A DNA stretch of 64,000 nt, from positions 1,054,001-1,118,000 of the forward strand of contig BGZK01000021.1 in the NCBI GenBank assembly GCA_005406025.1, in the 5' to 3' direction. The position numbers and the translations under genes were made by a program. A model generated the notes under the pieces. The model saw only the letters and a list, made by a program, of their open reading frames with translations. It was not told the origin of the DNA and did no database searches. Source of the stretch: Eumeta japonica. Lineage: Eukaryota; Arthropoda; Insecta; Lepidoptera; Psychidae. Within the stretch, counting starts at the first letter, position 1. Every line of letters starts with the position of its first letter. Shown here piece by piece: positions 34,593 to 47,059 of this stretch.

Positions 34593-36340
34593 TCGTAGTA
34601 ATAATAGAATGGATAGAGTTACTCATTAAACGCCGTACTACGGAACGTGTTATCAGCCCAATTATAATTCACGCGCGTAAATGACACCGTCATTACGGGC
34701 CGCTCATAACCGCCTCCGCGTCTATGGTAGCGTCAGCAAAAATAACGAACTCGTATATTACAATATTTTATATCTTCCTTATGGTTTGCAGGTAATATTC
34801 ATCATACGAATTGGAATCATTTATGATCGTCGAATATTCAATCAAATATCAGCAAATAGTGTCCCCCCCATTTAAAATTATATTTAAAAATCGTATTTAT
34901 AATATCTATGTACTCAATTTCACAATTAGAAACCTTTTACATATCTGTCATATTTGCTGTGAATTTCTATGTATTTTCTTTATTTGAGATCCTTACAATT
35001 TAATGGTTCATTTATATATTTTATTCATATAAAAACGTACTTACCTATATCTCAAAGATTCTTTCAGTAAATAACCATTCTTTATGGTGAACATTTTACG
35101 AATCTCATTTTGTAGTCGTATTATTTTATTAAATTTGAGCTCCTTAGTTCTATTTTATTTCAATATAAATTTTATTGATGTTAAATAAAAAAAAAAATTA
35201 TGTGCTTTGAATATGTATTTATGAATGCAGTAACACCACAAACCCATGATCTTATCTTTTGCGGCCTATCGAGTATTACGTAAAGGTGGGATCTTTCCTT
35301 TGCTTATTTTCGATAACATGGGGGCGGGCGTCTGAGTGGCGATTAGGATAGCAATACTTATTTATTGAGTTTTTCATATTTTTGTACAAAATCTAGTAGA
35401 TTCTGATTTCAAGCTACATTGCAGTCGTACTAGCGGATAGGATCTTTAGGTTTTTCTCGAAATAAATTGTTATTTCTAATTCTCTATCACGCGGTGTTAG
35501 TTATTATTTTGAAAGAAGGAATCAAAGTAGGGAAAGTACATACCGTGCACGATATTCAATCGTCCAAAATCATTGGATTTGACGTGCTTTAAGTTAATAT
35601 TTCTTTACTATCTTATTACGAATAAGTCCAATTTACCAAATTTGTAAAAAGAACAAATAGGTAAAAAACCGTTTATCGTTAAATGTGATGTTAATTATTT
35701 GCTTGAATAAATGTTAAATGCTCATTAAATTCCTACTTCGTTTATAAATTGTTTATTTAATTTTGGTAGACTTATTATCACAGTTGATAAGTGATTACTC
35801 AAGATTGACAGTAAAGAAACTTGATTAAATTTCGTAAAAAAAAAAATATACCGATGTTTGGTGGGGGTAAGAGCTTTGCTTACTTATGCTGATAAAGGGT
35901 AGGAAGGAGTTAGAAATGTCTAGAACTTTGCTTACATAATACTTGAACGACCCCATTACAACGGGAAAGTTCGTTCTTTCTAACATCCGGCAAAGCGGCA
36001 GATGTTAGAAAGATAATGAGATTCTCTATTTATTTTCAGAAACAGTTATTTATACCTACCTACAGTTAAGAAAAATTTTGAAATACGAAATAATTCTTGA
36101 GAATTCATTGCATACTTAAACGAAACTAGTCACCTTAGAATAGTCCTAATCCTGAATTTACATTGAGCACTGTGTGATTTTTATTTTTTTTATTACAAAT
36201 CAAGATTTCAAGGTTGAAGTTAATTTTTCAAATCATTTGTTCTCTTAGTTCCCTTACTTAATGGAAGAGTGTGCGTTTTCAAAAATGTTCTCAAAATAAG
36301 TAAACAAAACAATACCGAACACAACTTTTTTGCGGACGGT
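34591..36340. other. AT-rich non-coding DNA with one hairpin
   Basis: Positions 35975-35987 (TCTTTCTAACATC) and 36001-36013 are perfect 13-bp inverted copies. The phrase GAGCTTTGCTTACTTA near 35871 is repeated loosely as GAACTTTGCTTACATA near 35924. No gene is seen. Confidence 0.45.
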
Positions 36341-36500
36341 ACGAAAAGAGGGAGGCGTGTCCGTGGGGCGTAACCACCCCCCGCGTTAAACAAAGGCAAG
36401 CCAATTAGGTATTCCGCGACATAATTCATGGCAGTTAACGTTGTAATTGCCTGCCGCGACAACTGCCTTTAATATTCACCGTTTACATTGCGCCGCATGG
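36341..36500. other. GC-rich block with AATT-type sites
   Basis: It contains GTAACCACCCCCCGCGTTAA and TTGTAATTGCCTGCCGCGAC. The style is like the islands at 8.8 and 10.3 kb. Candidate regulatory element. Confidence 0.25.
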
Positions 36501-37519
36501 CGTCGGACTTACTCCATTATCTGTATTAATATTGCTATGTGAATTAAATCATTTTTAAGTCGAATCGACAACAAGTGAAGTGGGTACGTGATGGACTCGT
36601 TTACAAACTTCCCGTAACGTTACTTAGTTCATTTATAAATTTAATTTACTCATTACATTGACATTTCGAGATTTCCATAGATACACCCACAGCTTTATTA
36701 ATTTATGATAGGTATATAAAAAGTAACTTGATATAAGGACAGAAAGTGCAAGAAACCTGAAATACCTACAATCGGTAAGATACCAAAGCAACATACTTTT
36801 CTGTATTTTCTGTGTAAAATGCCAAAAATATTGTATTCAATATTTTATAAGGCACGACTGAAGTTTGACGCCAGCGTTCTTAGTTCATAGTTCTTTTAAA
36901 AATAATTAACTTTCACTCGTTCTCGAGTAGAGAAGATGGATTGGAAGAAATATTTTAAAGAATGTGTAAAACTCTATTTCGGTTTTTATATTTGGGGAAT
37001 TTTTCAAATTAATATTGTTTCAGGTTTTTGCTGCACTATCACACACCCTTCTGCAAGTTCATTATAAACTGCAATGCTTGGATTTTAAATGTCTCACACT
37101 GTTCCACCCTCTGAGGAATTATTAACTCCTCGCGGATTGGTGGCTGTTATTGGAGTCAATTGAGTTAGTCACTACGTCCTGTTTAACATGCTCTGAGTGT
37201 ATGAGCAAAACTAGTGATGCATCTGATTAGACTTCAGTTAAAAACCCTATGGTCAATCTTTGCGGTCGATGATGGAACTCATTGATTTTTAATCAAAAAG
37301 CGAATTGCCACAGATCTCAAAAAAGGGACACTTTCATTTTTCCTACTGTGATGTATTTAAAAGATGTAACAACCTCTTAAAAGTTTGAATTAACGATGAT
37401 TCAATTTTTGCAAAAAAAGAAAAAGGTTTAAAAACTACCACCCAGCACTGTCTAAACACATTTTTTTTATTCTTGTCGTAAAACAATGTCTGGTGAGTGA
37501 GTTCAAACGATAGATATGC
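36501..37519. other. AT-rich non-coding DNA
   Basis: Nothing recognised apart from short T- and A-runs. Confidence 0.45.
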
Positions 37520-37529
37520 TTTGTAGGAT

Positions 37530-38296
37530 TTCGAGCGAAAATGGCAAAAACGGAAAGCTTAGGTATAGTTTTGTCATGTCCGTCCGTATGTCACAGACAT
37601 TTCACTTAAAAAACTTCAAGACGTATATTAATTTATAGTGGAGGTGTCTTGTATAAGCCGCTACTTAGTCTATTGGTTAAATAACAAAAATAAATATTTC
37701 TAGGAGGCACTGCATACATGTAACAGAAGGTGAAAAATTCTTTTATCAGCAAACATGAACGAGTGCACAAATTTCGAAAGTTTTTTTTAAAGAACCCTTT
37801 AATGTTTCTAATTAATTGTTCGGTGTAAGTGAATAATTTTGGAAGTAATCGCTCCGAAAGTTGCAGAAATTGTGCTCCTCCCCCCTCTATTTTCTAAATG
37901 CATGTCCGAAAAATACTAAAAAATAACGAAGGTAACGCTTAATAAATACTTTCAACGAAAATCATTTTGAATATGATCGGATATACTGTTTTTGAGTTAT
38001 TGCCTAAAAACTGCGTTTCTCAACAAAAAGACGTAAGTGCCATGAAGATACGCTCTTTCGGTGGTGCACTTTAATTGACACTAGTTCAGTAGTAATATTT
38101 GTACTTGTTGATATGATGATAATAGTGTACTTGTTCTAGTTATAGGCGTCTAAAGTGCTTATAACTATTCTGTGAGGGAAACGTGGAAAACGTGTAACAA
38201 CGTACTTTTTTCATCTGTAGTGCATTTCCTTGTAATTATAGCTTCGAAACCCTATAATGAGCATGGCCCGATATGCTCTTGGCCACTTCTTTATAC
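37530..38296 (+). repeat. Lepidopteran-type interspersed repeat, near full length
   Basis: The head GAAAATGGCAAAAACGGAAA is followed by TAGTTTTGTCATGTCCGTCC. The body has the phrases GGAGGCACTGCATACATGTA, AACAGAAGGTGAAAAATTC and GTTGCAGAAATTGTGCTCCT. The tail is CGAAACCCTATAATGAGCAT then GGCCCGATATGCTCTTGGCC. Order and wording match a non-coding repeat I recall as very frequent in moths. The tail is shared with the element ending at 14412, and the head with 4070-4142. Confidence 0.7.
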
Positions 38297-39150
38297 GTCA
38301 TTTGCACTTTATAACATTAATTATTGGCATGAAAACGTCTTTTTGCTAATTACAGTGATAGCTGGTCAAATCTTCTTGTGTTACAAAATATCGTCTGATT
38401 CCAATTGTTTATTACTACTAGGCTAATAATGTGATAACAATGCTTAAGGTCACAATGGATAAAGCATGTCTGTCCGTATTTATCATATAACGTTTGTTTT
38501 TCTCGTGACGTCACCGGGCTAGTGTAAGGACATGCGCGTCATTATTATGAATTAACGTCCATTCAATCCACCAATCATTAGTGATACAAAAACTTGGGTA
38601 CGGCGTTCGAAAACAATAAATGATCATTGATTTTTTAATTTCATTAAAACACTACCTAATTTTTTGACTCTAAAAATAGCTTAGTTTTTAGATTTAAATT
38701 TTTATGTTTGATAATCATGAAAAAAAAATCTTGCGTCTTATAAAAGAAAAAGCGTCGATGGAAAATAATAACTGGACAACCAAAAATTTTTTGGGAAGAT
38801 CGTCATTGTTTTCGATAAAGCCAAAATCTTAAATCGAGAAAGAATTTCTTGGAACATTTTATTTGAATTGAGAATTGCCTGCTTTATTCGTGATATTATC
38901 GGTCTTTCAAAAGAATCTCGATTGTAATAATTTTTCTTCATACAATATAACAGTTAAAACGGCTTACGGCTAATGGCACAAACGCGACAAAATTGGTAAT
39001 CTAAAAACATTATCGCTTATCTCGTTATGATGCTGATATTAATTCAAACGCACTTTCTAGTCGTAACATAAAGTGCATTTTGATATATGTCGTTCAATGA
39101 GAAAAAAAGGGTATTTCAATTTTAAACTTTTATAATATCACTACAATTTA
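38297..39150. other. AT-rich non-coding DNA
   Basis: No gene or identified repeat. The frame at 38738 (minus) is A/T-rich chance sequence. Confidence 0.45.
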
Positions 39151-39155
39151 TATTG

Positions 39156-39372
39156 TACTAGATGACCCGCCCGCTTCTCTGGGTAATTTTTATTAAAAAT
39201 AAAATGGCGAAGGATTTACGGAATTCGAAAAGTGAGTAGCCTAGAACCATCTACAAATCATTCCGCATCGAATGGTCCCAGTCCCATGTCTATACGTTTA
39301 GTAGTTTTTATGTGATTGGCGAACAAAGACAATCTATTTTCATTACATATATATATAACGAGGGCCGACCCT
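39156..39372 (+). repeat. Interspersed repeat beginning TAGATGACCCGCC
   Basis: CTAGATGACCCGCCCGCTTC, TGAGTAGCCTAGAACCATCT and GTTTAGTAGTTTTTATGTGA appear in the order seen in a common insect repeat (a TGACCCG start, a GTAGCC..middle, and a GTAGTTTTTGCGTGAT-type block), which usually ends in a short TA microsatellite, as here (TATATATATA near 39348). I cannot name the family. Confidence 0.55.
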
Positions 39373-39940
39373 CTAGACTGAAGACGCTACACTGAACAGT
39401 TTGTAATGCGACAAATTATACTAACAACTACCGACTTATCTCGTTAGTAGGACATTATTACTACTTAGATTTTGGAATCAAATACTAATTATAACAGTCT
39501 GCATTGCTATGAAATGTGTCTCAGTACATCTTCATAACTTATTGTATTGCAACGCACTGATTGACTCCTCTGGGGTTGCAAATGTCCATGGGCGACGATG
39601 GCTATCTACTCTGTGGTGGCTTGCAAACTCCTTTGTTTCTCGAAAATTCGATTGAAATAGTAAAAGAAACACCCAGCCCGCAGGGGGGACTCATAACATC
39701 CATGCCCCCTCATTAATGATACAATAAAAAACACACATTTGGAAATATAATACTTAACACATCTGTATCAGAAAATAAGTTTCACTGGAAACATCTATTA
39801 TGAACCAAGTAAGAAACCTCTATCTAGTTTGCATAATGTCACATGCAATCGTAATAGACTGCTGGTCCTTATAGATTTAGATAATTAATAGAGGCAATAA
39901 CCTCAATATGACTTTGTGATGTCGTAAGACAAACGGTTAC
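39373..39940. other. Non-coding DNA, unassigned
   Basis: Nothing recognised. Confidence 0.45.
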
Positions 39941-39944
39941 AACG

Positions 39945-39973
39945 GAGAGACAAACATACCAGGTTTGTCTCTC
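39945..39973. repeat. 11-bp-arm perfect palindrome
   Basis: GAGAGACAAAC and GTTTGTCTCTC flank a 7-nt loop. Confidence 0.85.
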
Positions 39974-40546
39974 TACTTTTAAAATATTCACAAATACACT
40001 ACATTACTACATTGTAAATTTGAAAACAACAATTTATGGATAGTAATACGCAAATTCACTTGATAATACTTATTGCAATTCAATAGTATACTTTGCTTTA
40101 TAAGAGTTATCAACACAGAATTTTGCTTATCCAATTCTATATCTTCGACTTAGAGTGTAAACCTGCTAACGCTATATTAGTAAATTTGCAGGAAAAACCA
40201 AAAACAAAAATAATTTGAAGGCCTTAATATATTTAGTGTATTTTTTCATTCTTTGTTTTATAAAATGAAAAAATAGTTACTTAATTGAGTATTTATTTAT
40301 TTACTTATTAACACTTTTGTGATTTAGCGGATTTTGCTAATAAAATATATTTATAGTAATAGAATAAGCAGTTCTTTATTTAAACTATATAACAAAGTTA
40401 TTTCTGTATTGATCTTTTATTAACTATCTTAAACATATTTATGTAATTTCAATGTTATAATCACATAGATTTAGGAAATCATTTCTTAGTTTCTACCTTT
40501 TTATTACAGAGGTTAAATAACGAGGTTCCTTAATCTATCCATTTTT
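39974..40546. other. AT-rich non-coding DNA
   Basis: Nothing recognised. Confidence 0.5.
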
Positions 40547-40604
40547 AAATATCGATTTTAGCGCTTAATGCTTATTTAAGCATTAAGCGCTAAAATCGAT
40601 ATTT
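40547..40604. repeat. 28-bp-arm perfect palindrome with 2-nt spacer
   Basis: AAATATCGATTTTAGCGCTT... at 40547-40574 is followed after TT by its exact reverse complement at 40577-40604. All 28 pairs match. There is no obvious target duplication. Confidence 0.97.
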
Positions 40605-40624
40605 TACGCGTGACTGCTCAATAA

Positions 40625-40825
40625 TTTATTGCTACTTTGTTTTTAATCGCTTTGAGCTGCCAGCAGAGACAACCGTCTGTGACATTTTTTAAGCTTGATA
40701 AGGTCAAAGACTCGTACACAATATTTATAACTTAAGAAGCCCGAAGACACATAGATAAACACCAAGGCAGGAAGTTTTAGGGACGGCCTGCAGGATTGAC
40801 GTTTTTCAGATTTTGTTTTTTAGTC
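40625..40825 (-). repeat. Fragment of the iterated-unit repeat family
   Basis: GGAAGTTTTAGGGACGGCCT then GCAGGATTGACGTTTTTCAG at 40770-40810 matches the head block seen at 26861-26905 and, in the other orientation, near 47070-47095. CCGAAGACACATAGATAAAC near 40741 corresponds to the complement of ATCGATGTGTCTTCGAGCTC near 47108. Confidence 0.65.
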
Positions 40826-40970
40826 GATTAAGGATTTAAAATGTTTTTTTTTTTTCATAATGAGGAATGTGTATTTTTCTCACGATTTTTTGATATAAAC
40901 CTGTGACAGAGCATTGCGATCAACTCATACAGTTAGGTACTGTGATCTGGCGGTATTGTAAGTGGATCAA

Positions 40971-41014
40971 AAGAACCAGGGTACATCCGCTAATATGGAC
41001 GTACCCTGGTTCTT
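40971..41014. repeat. Palindrome with ~18-bp arms
   Basis: AAGAACCAGGGTACATCC and the complement GGACGTACCCTGGTTCTT pair with one mismatch around an 8-nt loop. Confidence 0.9.
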
Positions 41015-41181
41015 ATCTAGTCTCGATTATCTTTTCTCAAAAAAACTCTTGTGGGTTTTATTGAAATATTTGAGAATATTTAAAATTTAACACAACAAAT
41101 ATAACATGTACATCGAAAGTAGAATTTGTCTGCGTGAGAGTGCCTGTGATTGTTACGGAAAAGACTTTCTGTGTTCGTGTG

Positions 41182-41300
41182 TTTCAAACTCTCATTAGCA
41201 CTAATTAACTGCTAACTATTAAAGTTAAAAGCTGAACACGACAAAATATGTCGTTTTAACTTCACAATTGACATTTAAACGGTAATCTTAGAGATAATGT
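41182..41300. mobile_element. Half-element related to the MITE at 4370
   Basis: TTTCAAACTCTCATTAGCAC then TAATTAACTGCTAACTATTA and later TTTTAACTTCACAATTGACA mirror the left arm and middle of the 202-bp MITE (TTCAAACTCT, AATTAACTG, TTCACTTCACAATTGGCAG). The right arm is not found nearby, so this is partial or diverged. Confidence 0.5.
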
Positions 41301-41854
41301 TGGAGATCCACCTTCAAATGCTATGATAACTTTAAAATCCGCCATTTTGGCGTTTGTGATATTGACATTTGATATTTAATCGGTATATTTTAGTTTTAAT
41401 TTGATTATTTGCCTAATAATTTATTTTAATAGACAGTAATCAAGATTTTTCTTCGCAATCCATTCTGGAAACTTGCGACATTAAAAATTAAATAAATAAA
41501 AAGGAAATTAAAAAGATTATATCACGCGATTACCGCAACTGACGGCAACCTGCCGGTCAACAAATAACTTTAACAAGTGATTTTTTGGAGCAACAGAATT
41601 TGACGGTTTTCCGAAACATTAAATTAAATGTTAAAGTTAATAGTTAAAATTTATAGTTCAATACATTTTGAAAAAGTGTCTCTAAACTGATTAAAAAAAA
41701 ATTGAGTTCCTAACCGTTTCGATAGACAAAACACAATCGGATATCGCGTTAAAGATGATACAAATAATGTTTATTAGTATCATCATTAATTAAACAGCAG
41801 ACTGTGAATGGGTTCTTGACTCAATTCAAAGAAAATCGCTCGCTCCAGCTTAGA
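41301..41854. other. AT-rich non-coding DNA
   Basis: Nothing recognised. Confidence 0.4.
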
Positions 41855-41903
41855 AAAGCATGTTGGCTATCTTAGCATGGAGCTTAGATAGCCAACATGC
41901 TTT
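41855..41903. repeat. 22-bp-arm palindrome with 5-nt loop
   Basis: AAAGCATGTTGGCTATCTTA and GC (41855-41876) pair with 41882-41903 with one mismatch; the loop is ATGGA. Confidence 0.95.
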
Positions 41904-42200
41904 ATTAGCTCATATTAGCAATGCTGATAGAGGATGTTAACACTACTAAAGCAACCCGCACTAATAGAATCCTTTGAAGGCTTAATCTCAAAAAATCACT
42001 TGTAAGAAGTTATGTTTCGATGTACCGAGGGGATTAAAACCCGATACAACACCCTAGATATTATAAAAAGACGACCTTTGTCAACATTTTTTACGTAAGC
42101 ACAACCTTCAACGGACAAATTGAATTAGTAAAAAATTGATGTCTTCAGAATAAAACCCATTACAGAATTTATACAATTAAAAACTAAAAAAAATGACGTT
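41904..42200. other. AT-rich non-coding DNA
   Basis: Nothing recognised. Confidence 0.4.
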
Positions 42201-42490
42201 TAAAAAAAATGAAACTCAAGCACGAGAGTTTAGCGGCATATGGGCCGGCTGTAGCGCCCGTCATTAGCGGCTACGACCTCCGGGCCGGCATTCGATTCCC
42301 GGCGGTCCCCGGGGGCGCGGGGCGCCGTCATAACGGCCCGTTTATTTTAATGCCACTTCGTAATCATCTCGCAATACCGCGACAACAAAGAGATGCGTAT
42401 CTGTATGACCCTCCGGACTGGTCGCCGATCTGATCACGGGCCTCTGATTGCTCTGAGCGTTCGCTCAATACGCGCCCGTTGAGTATAAGC
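42201..42490. other. GC-rich island
   Basis: A sharply bounded GC- and CpG-rich block (GGGCCGGCATTCGATTCCCG, CGGTCCCCGGGGGCGCGGGG). CATTCGATTCCC resembles a pol III B box, but no tRNA fold or A box is convincing. The 74-codon frame has no domain. Candidate regulatory element. Confidence 0.3.
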
Positions 42491-43190
42491 GCGGCGATTT
42501 GTGTTTGTATTTATGGTAACGCATTATGTACCTAAATACATTAATAAAGTGTAGATACTGTACTATTTCTAAAAACAATCGTAATGAATGATTTTATATT
42601 ATGACATTGTAGTTTGTAACTTATACGACGACAGAGTGAGCGAAATTGATTACAACTTATTTAAACGAATGAGGATATATATGTCAGTATTTTGAGCGCG
42701 TATACCAAATATTCACTACATTGCAATGTAGATATAAAAAATTTTTGAGCATTTCAAAAAAGTTACTCGTTGTTTGTTTCGAAACCATGTCGCACCGTAT
42801 GGAAAGCGAATCGCGGAAAATCACAACATCAGATCCTAGCAAATCTGGAGGATATAGTCAAGATACTACGTCCCGTAGGCACTTTACATACTCCAAAAAC
42901 CATAGGGTTGTTTGAGTAGATATTAAAATAAAAAATAGAAACCGACTACGAAAAATGTAACTGAAAAGTTATAAACAAGAAAATTTTGCTGTCTGGAAAC
43001 GTAGACTGAAATTCCCCAAAATCCATCTGTAGCTTCTATAGAATGATATATGTCTCTTTTGAAATACTTATAACCTCTTTCGTCTTTTAGAATAAGTTTG
43101 CTAAGAAAACTATAAACACGAATCAGTAGTTCCTGAAAAATATAACCCGTTTAATAAAAGCTGACACAAAGTTAGCCGCGATATAAAATA
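42491..43190. other. Non-coding DNA, unassigned
   Basis: A 64-codon frame at 42721 has no recognised domain. Confidence 0.4.
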
Positions 43191-43193
43191 TCT

Positions 43194-43800
43194 TCAAAAC
43201 AAACCAAGAAAATGTTTACTAGGTATAATCATTTGTTTTATAACGAAAAATACGGCATATAATTTTTTTTTTATTTCACGTAGGTACTTTTTTTTTACGA
43301 TAATTAGCGATGAATCATCATTATGGACCCTTACCCCGCTTTCCTGACGTACAGGCGAGTCACAAAAGGGAATATACGTATCACCACCTGTTACATTCTT
43401 AGATATTATACGTTGACCGTTTTTATTCAATAACTTTAATGGCTGTCGCCCGAACCTCACACGCTTGGATATTTGGTGTTGTGTAAGATGATGTTGAATC
43501 CAACGAGAAACAACCATTTTCATTTTTAATTCATCACCATGATATACACCGCTGCGGATCCAATCCCAAGAGTATTGTAAATCGTGTGATACTTGCATCG
43601 ACTGTCATCTTTTATTATTCTACGAATACGGGTGCCATTATCTGAATTGAATGTTGAAAAAAGCCTTCCCGTATGTTGTTCGTCTTGAAGTGAGTTGCGT
43701 CCATTACGAAATTCTCTCAATTACAGTGGCGCGAGATGGCGCCTCATTATTGAACGCTGCCTATAACCGTTACGCATATTGCTCTTCAGATTGACCAACC
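43194..43800 (-). pseudogene. mariner transposase relic, N-terminal and first catalytic part
   Basis: Read on the minus strand through three frames. VGQSEEQYA then AAFNNEAPSRATV fits the first helix-turn-helix. REFRNGRNSLQDEQHTGRLF fits the (F/Y)..F..GR.SL.DE...GRP link. YNTLGIGSAAVY fits the second helix-turn-helix. ELKMKMVVSRWIQHHLTQHQ fits the K.v.RWvPH.LT..Q linker. RIISKNVTGGDTYIPFCDSP spans the first catalytic position, where VTGDE is usual; here GGD suggests loss of the normal context. LYAVFF near 43260 is the start of the next conserved strand, after which the copy ends. It lacks the second and third catalytic aspartates and has frameshifts. The YIPF.D.P..QES wording sets it apart from the other mariners here, so it is another lineage. 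No TIRs are seen. Confidence 0.75.
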
Positions 43801-45515
43801 TAAAAATCATAGCTCATCAATACTGCGTGCGCTTTTGTATTGAAGCGAATTAGCTAATACGCATGCGCAATCCTAACTGAGGGAAAAACCGACGTTTGAC
43901 AGAATTTCAATAATTCCAGAATAGCCCTCATACATAAATATACTCAAAGAACTTAATATTTTGAATAATGTCTTGATAATTCCCATTTAATAAATAATTC
44001 ACTGAGATCGATATGCAATATGGTATGAGTCCACGATTATATGTATCTAGGTTTCAGCAAATCTATTAGCTATTTAGCTTTCGTTTGCGATTCTGCCCAC
44101 ATATAAAAAAAATGGTTTATATTTTGATAATTATTTAAACCGTGATCCTCGACCTGATCCTGAATCTCATTAACCGTTCCCCGAACTTAACTCTGTTATC
44201 AATAAGGATTCGCCTCTCTATTCATGTCCCTCTCCCTCGCTCCCGTATTCCTTCTCTGTTAAACTCTTATTCCATTATCTCTCAACCTATATATATATCG
44301 ATGTAAACGGGCCCTAATTTAGATTAAAAAGATATACGATTTTTTATAATGCTTAGACGTGAGTAATATTAAATAACTGTATCAGAAAATGAATTAGAAA
44401 TGTGAAAAAATCTTAAGGTAATATTGCATTTTTCGAGTCTACGATTCCATAGTGAAAAAAAGCGAATTTCTCATAGAAAAGATATATACATCGCTTAGAC
44501 GAATCAACGAAAAATTTAAAGATCTCATTTGTAAGTCGATCTATTTTTGTGTGACGCCGACACGCGTACAGTAAGCGACCTCCGCAATTTGTGATCACCA
44601 CGTGAAATACGGCTATACGGCCTTTGTGAATACACGCGAAATATCTAGTCGAAAATTAACTTTAATAAAAAGATCGCGCGCCGCAATCAATAGAGGGCGC
44701 CGTCCCCCGGGGCGTCGGGGACCTGGTGTTTGACTTTGTTATTCGCTTCTGACGATGTTTTAATGCAATTTATTAGCATTACAACTGCCATAGAGTTCTG
44801 CGCAAACAAAAGCTTTAGAGGGGCGAGCCCCCTGGTACAATTTATTAGTAATTGCTTCGAATTAAATCTATACACATTTCTCTTTTCTAAATAAAAGTCC
44901 TTAGTTTTTTAGACTTTGTCTTAATAATAGTCTTTATAGCTACTGTCGCTAGCTATATGTGACTGCCGAGAGTTAAAATAGAATTCAAGAAAACAGTTTA
45001 CTTTATTTGTGTAATTTACTATTGTTGTTAATGGTTTGTCGATGGTACCAAATTCAACTGTAAAAAAAACCATATTATCGTATAGATACACTAGAAACAA
45101 AGCGTTCTTTATTCTCTAAATTATGTAAATAAATAAATATTTAGGCGAAATTAATGCTTAATAAGTCTTGTATATGCACAAATATAAACACATACAATGA
45201 ATGCAGAGCGCCGAGGCTCCGTGTACATAAGAGACAGGTGTTAAAATATGTGATTAGTCCGTGTGTATAATGGCTAGTTCTCCTTCTGCCATTGAATTCA
45301 TTTATTATATACACCTTTCTCTATAGAAAAGGTGCCGGTCTTGTCGCGGTGTTTTCCTTACTGACGTTATCAACTAAGTTACAATCTTTATTCGTATATT
45401 GTTATAATAAACTGCAAATACAAATCTTACAACATTCTTATCTGCGCCCATGAGTTAGATAGACAGCCAATCGCGCAGGTCTGGGTACGCCTTTGTCGCA
45501 AACGTCCTGCCATAA
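43801..45515. other. Non-coding DNA with a small GC-rich block
   Basis: Mostly AT-rich. A GC-rich stretch at 44670-44730 (GAGGGCGCCGTCCCCCGGGG) is like the other islands. No gene is seen. Confidence 0.4.
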
Positions 45516-45545
45516 CTATTGATGTAGGTACGCCTACATCAATAG
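45516..45545. repeat. 13-bp-arm perfect palindrome
   Basis: CTATTGATGTAGG and CCTACATCAATAG flank TACG. Confidence 0.9.
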
Positions 45546-47059
45546 ACCGGCCCGATAAGTAACTTTAACTTGTACGTGCACGTTCACTCGACACACTTGT
45601 AATGTTGCCATTGGAAACGCTTGTAAGCTACACAGCAGGTGACCTACACGCATATTATGAATAATAACTGTAACCGTTAGTCTAGTTGCAGGTGTACACG
45701 ATCTGTCCGTCTTTTTGTGTACATTGGCTTGCAATATGAGACTTTTTTTCAAGCAATTACATCATCAAGGAAATCACCGAAATAAATATAACTCAATTTA
45801 AATAGCTCCGCATGTAACTCTTTTAAATAACTCTTCCTAATTCAAAGTGAAGACGATGACAGGTTTGGTCAACACCACTAATTCGCATTGTTCAACTAAA
45901 TATATGTCTTCGTGTTTACCGCAATTAGCGGTGAAATTAATCCTCAAAATGAATCAATCCTTGATTTCGATGAATTTAAGGTAGATATTCATATGTGAAC
46001 TGGAGAAAGCACGTTTGAGAGGTAATATAAAAAGGCTACTGAAATGACAAAGGTTTAAATTTGATAGGAACTTTCGAAGGTTTAAGAAGTGAGCAAAGAG
46101 CTTAAATATATGTGAGCGGTAAATAGAAATTATCATTTATATAAATTAAATAGACTTTAAATAATATTGTAAACTAGTAAATCCATATTTAAATTGAAGA
46201 TTAAGACGATTCATATGAATAAACCATTTTGGTCTACATTTTGTGTGTGGTTAAATTAAAATTTCACTTCGACTTACAGCTTTTTTCTCAAAATCATAAA
46301 AAGTAGAAACGTAATCTACTTGTTATGTCCTTGGAAATTAGTTTAGTATAAAATTTAATTAATTTAACCATAATCCATTTTCTAATCTTATTCGATTGCA
46401 TAGGTTTACAATGTTTACATAAAATAATAACTTAAAATGACCACAAAAAATATATGTCTTCAATACCGTCATCGCTTTTTTTTTTTGTTTATTACATCCC
46501 GCTCTATACAAAAAAAGAACGTTTTTGACAAGTGTCTCAAAAATATTTGATTTTAAAATCTAAACCTTACGTATGACTTTTATCTATGTTAATATTTTTT
46601 TAAGTAATATGATACTGATAATGGTCATATACTAATGTTTTTTTTAACACGAGCTCTTCTATATCACCTTCAGATTATCCAAATTGTATATATTTTGAGT
46701 GTAAGAGTAGTGTGTTAGTTGTGAAATTAAAAAAAATTTGTGTTTTAAATTCTAATTAATGATTCAAAAAATAACACATGTGCATTTCAAATTCTAAATC
46801 TAGAAATCTGCTGTAAATTATTATATGTAGAGAATCATATGTAATGGCACACAGAACTAGAAGATAAAAGAACGATTGAAGTGATCTAAAAAAACATCAT
46901 GCAGAAGATTCATAACCCGCGAATTACAATAGAGTAATAAGCTGACAATGCGAATACGGAATAGAATGCCTGAAATAGAATGTACAACATTATTAACTAT
47001 TAATAGATTTTGTAAAAGATTTGGTTTAAGCGGAAATTTATATTAAAAATAATCAGAAA
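45546..47059. other. AT-rich non-coding DNA
   Basis: Nothing recognised. Confidence 0.45.

Noticed and set aside
41855..41903. microRNA precursor
   Set aside because: The arms are almost perfectly paired with a 5-nt loop and only 22 bp long, too short and too perfect for a typical pre-miRNA. No known miRNA sequence was recognised here or in the other hairpins.
42209..42433. tRNA gene or coding exon in the GC-rich island
   Set aside because: Only a B-box-like CATTCGATTCCC is present; no cloverleaf could be drawn, and the open frame reflects base composition.
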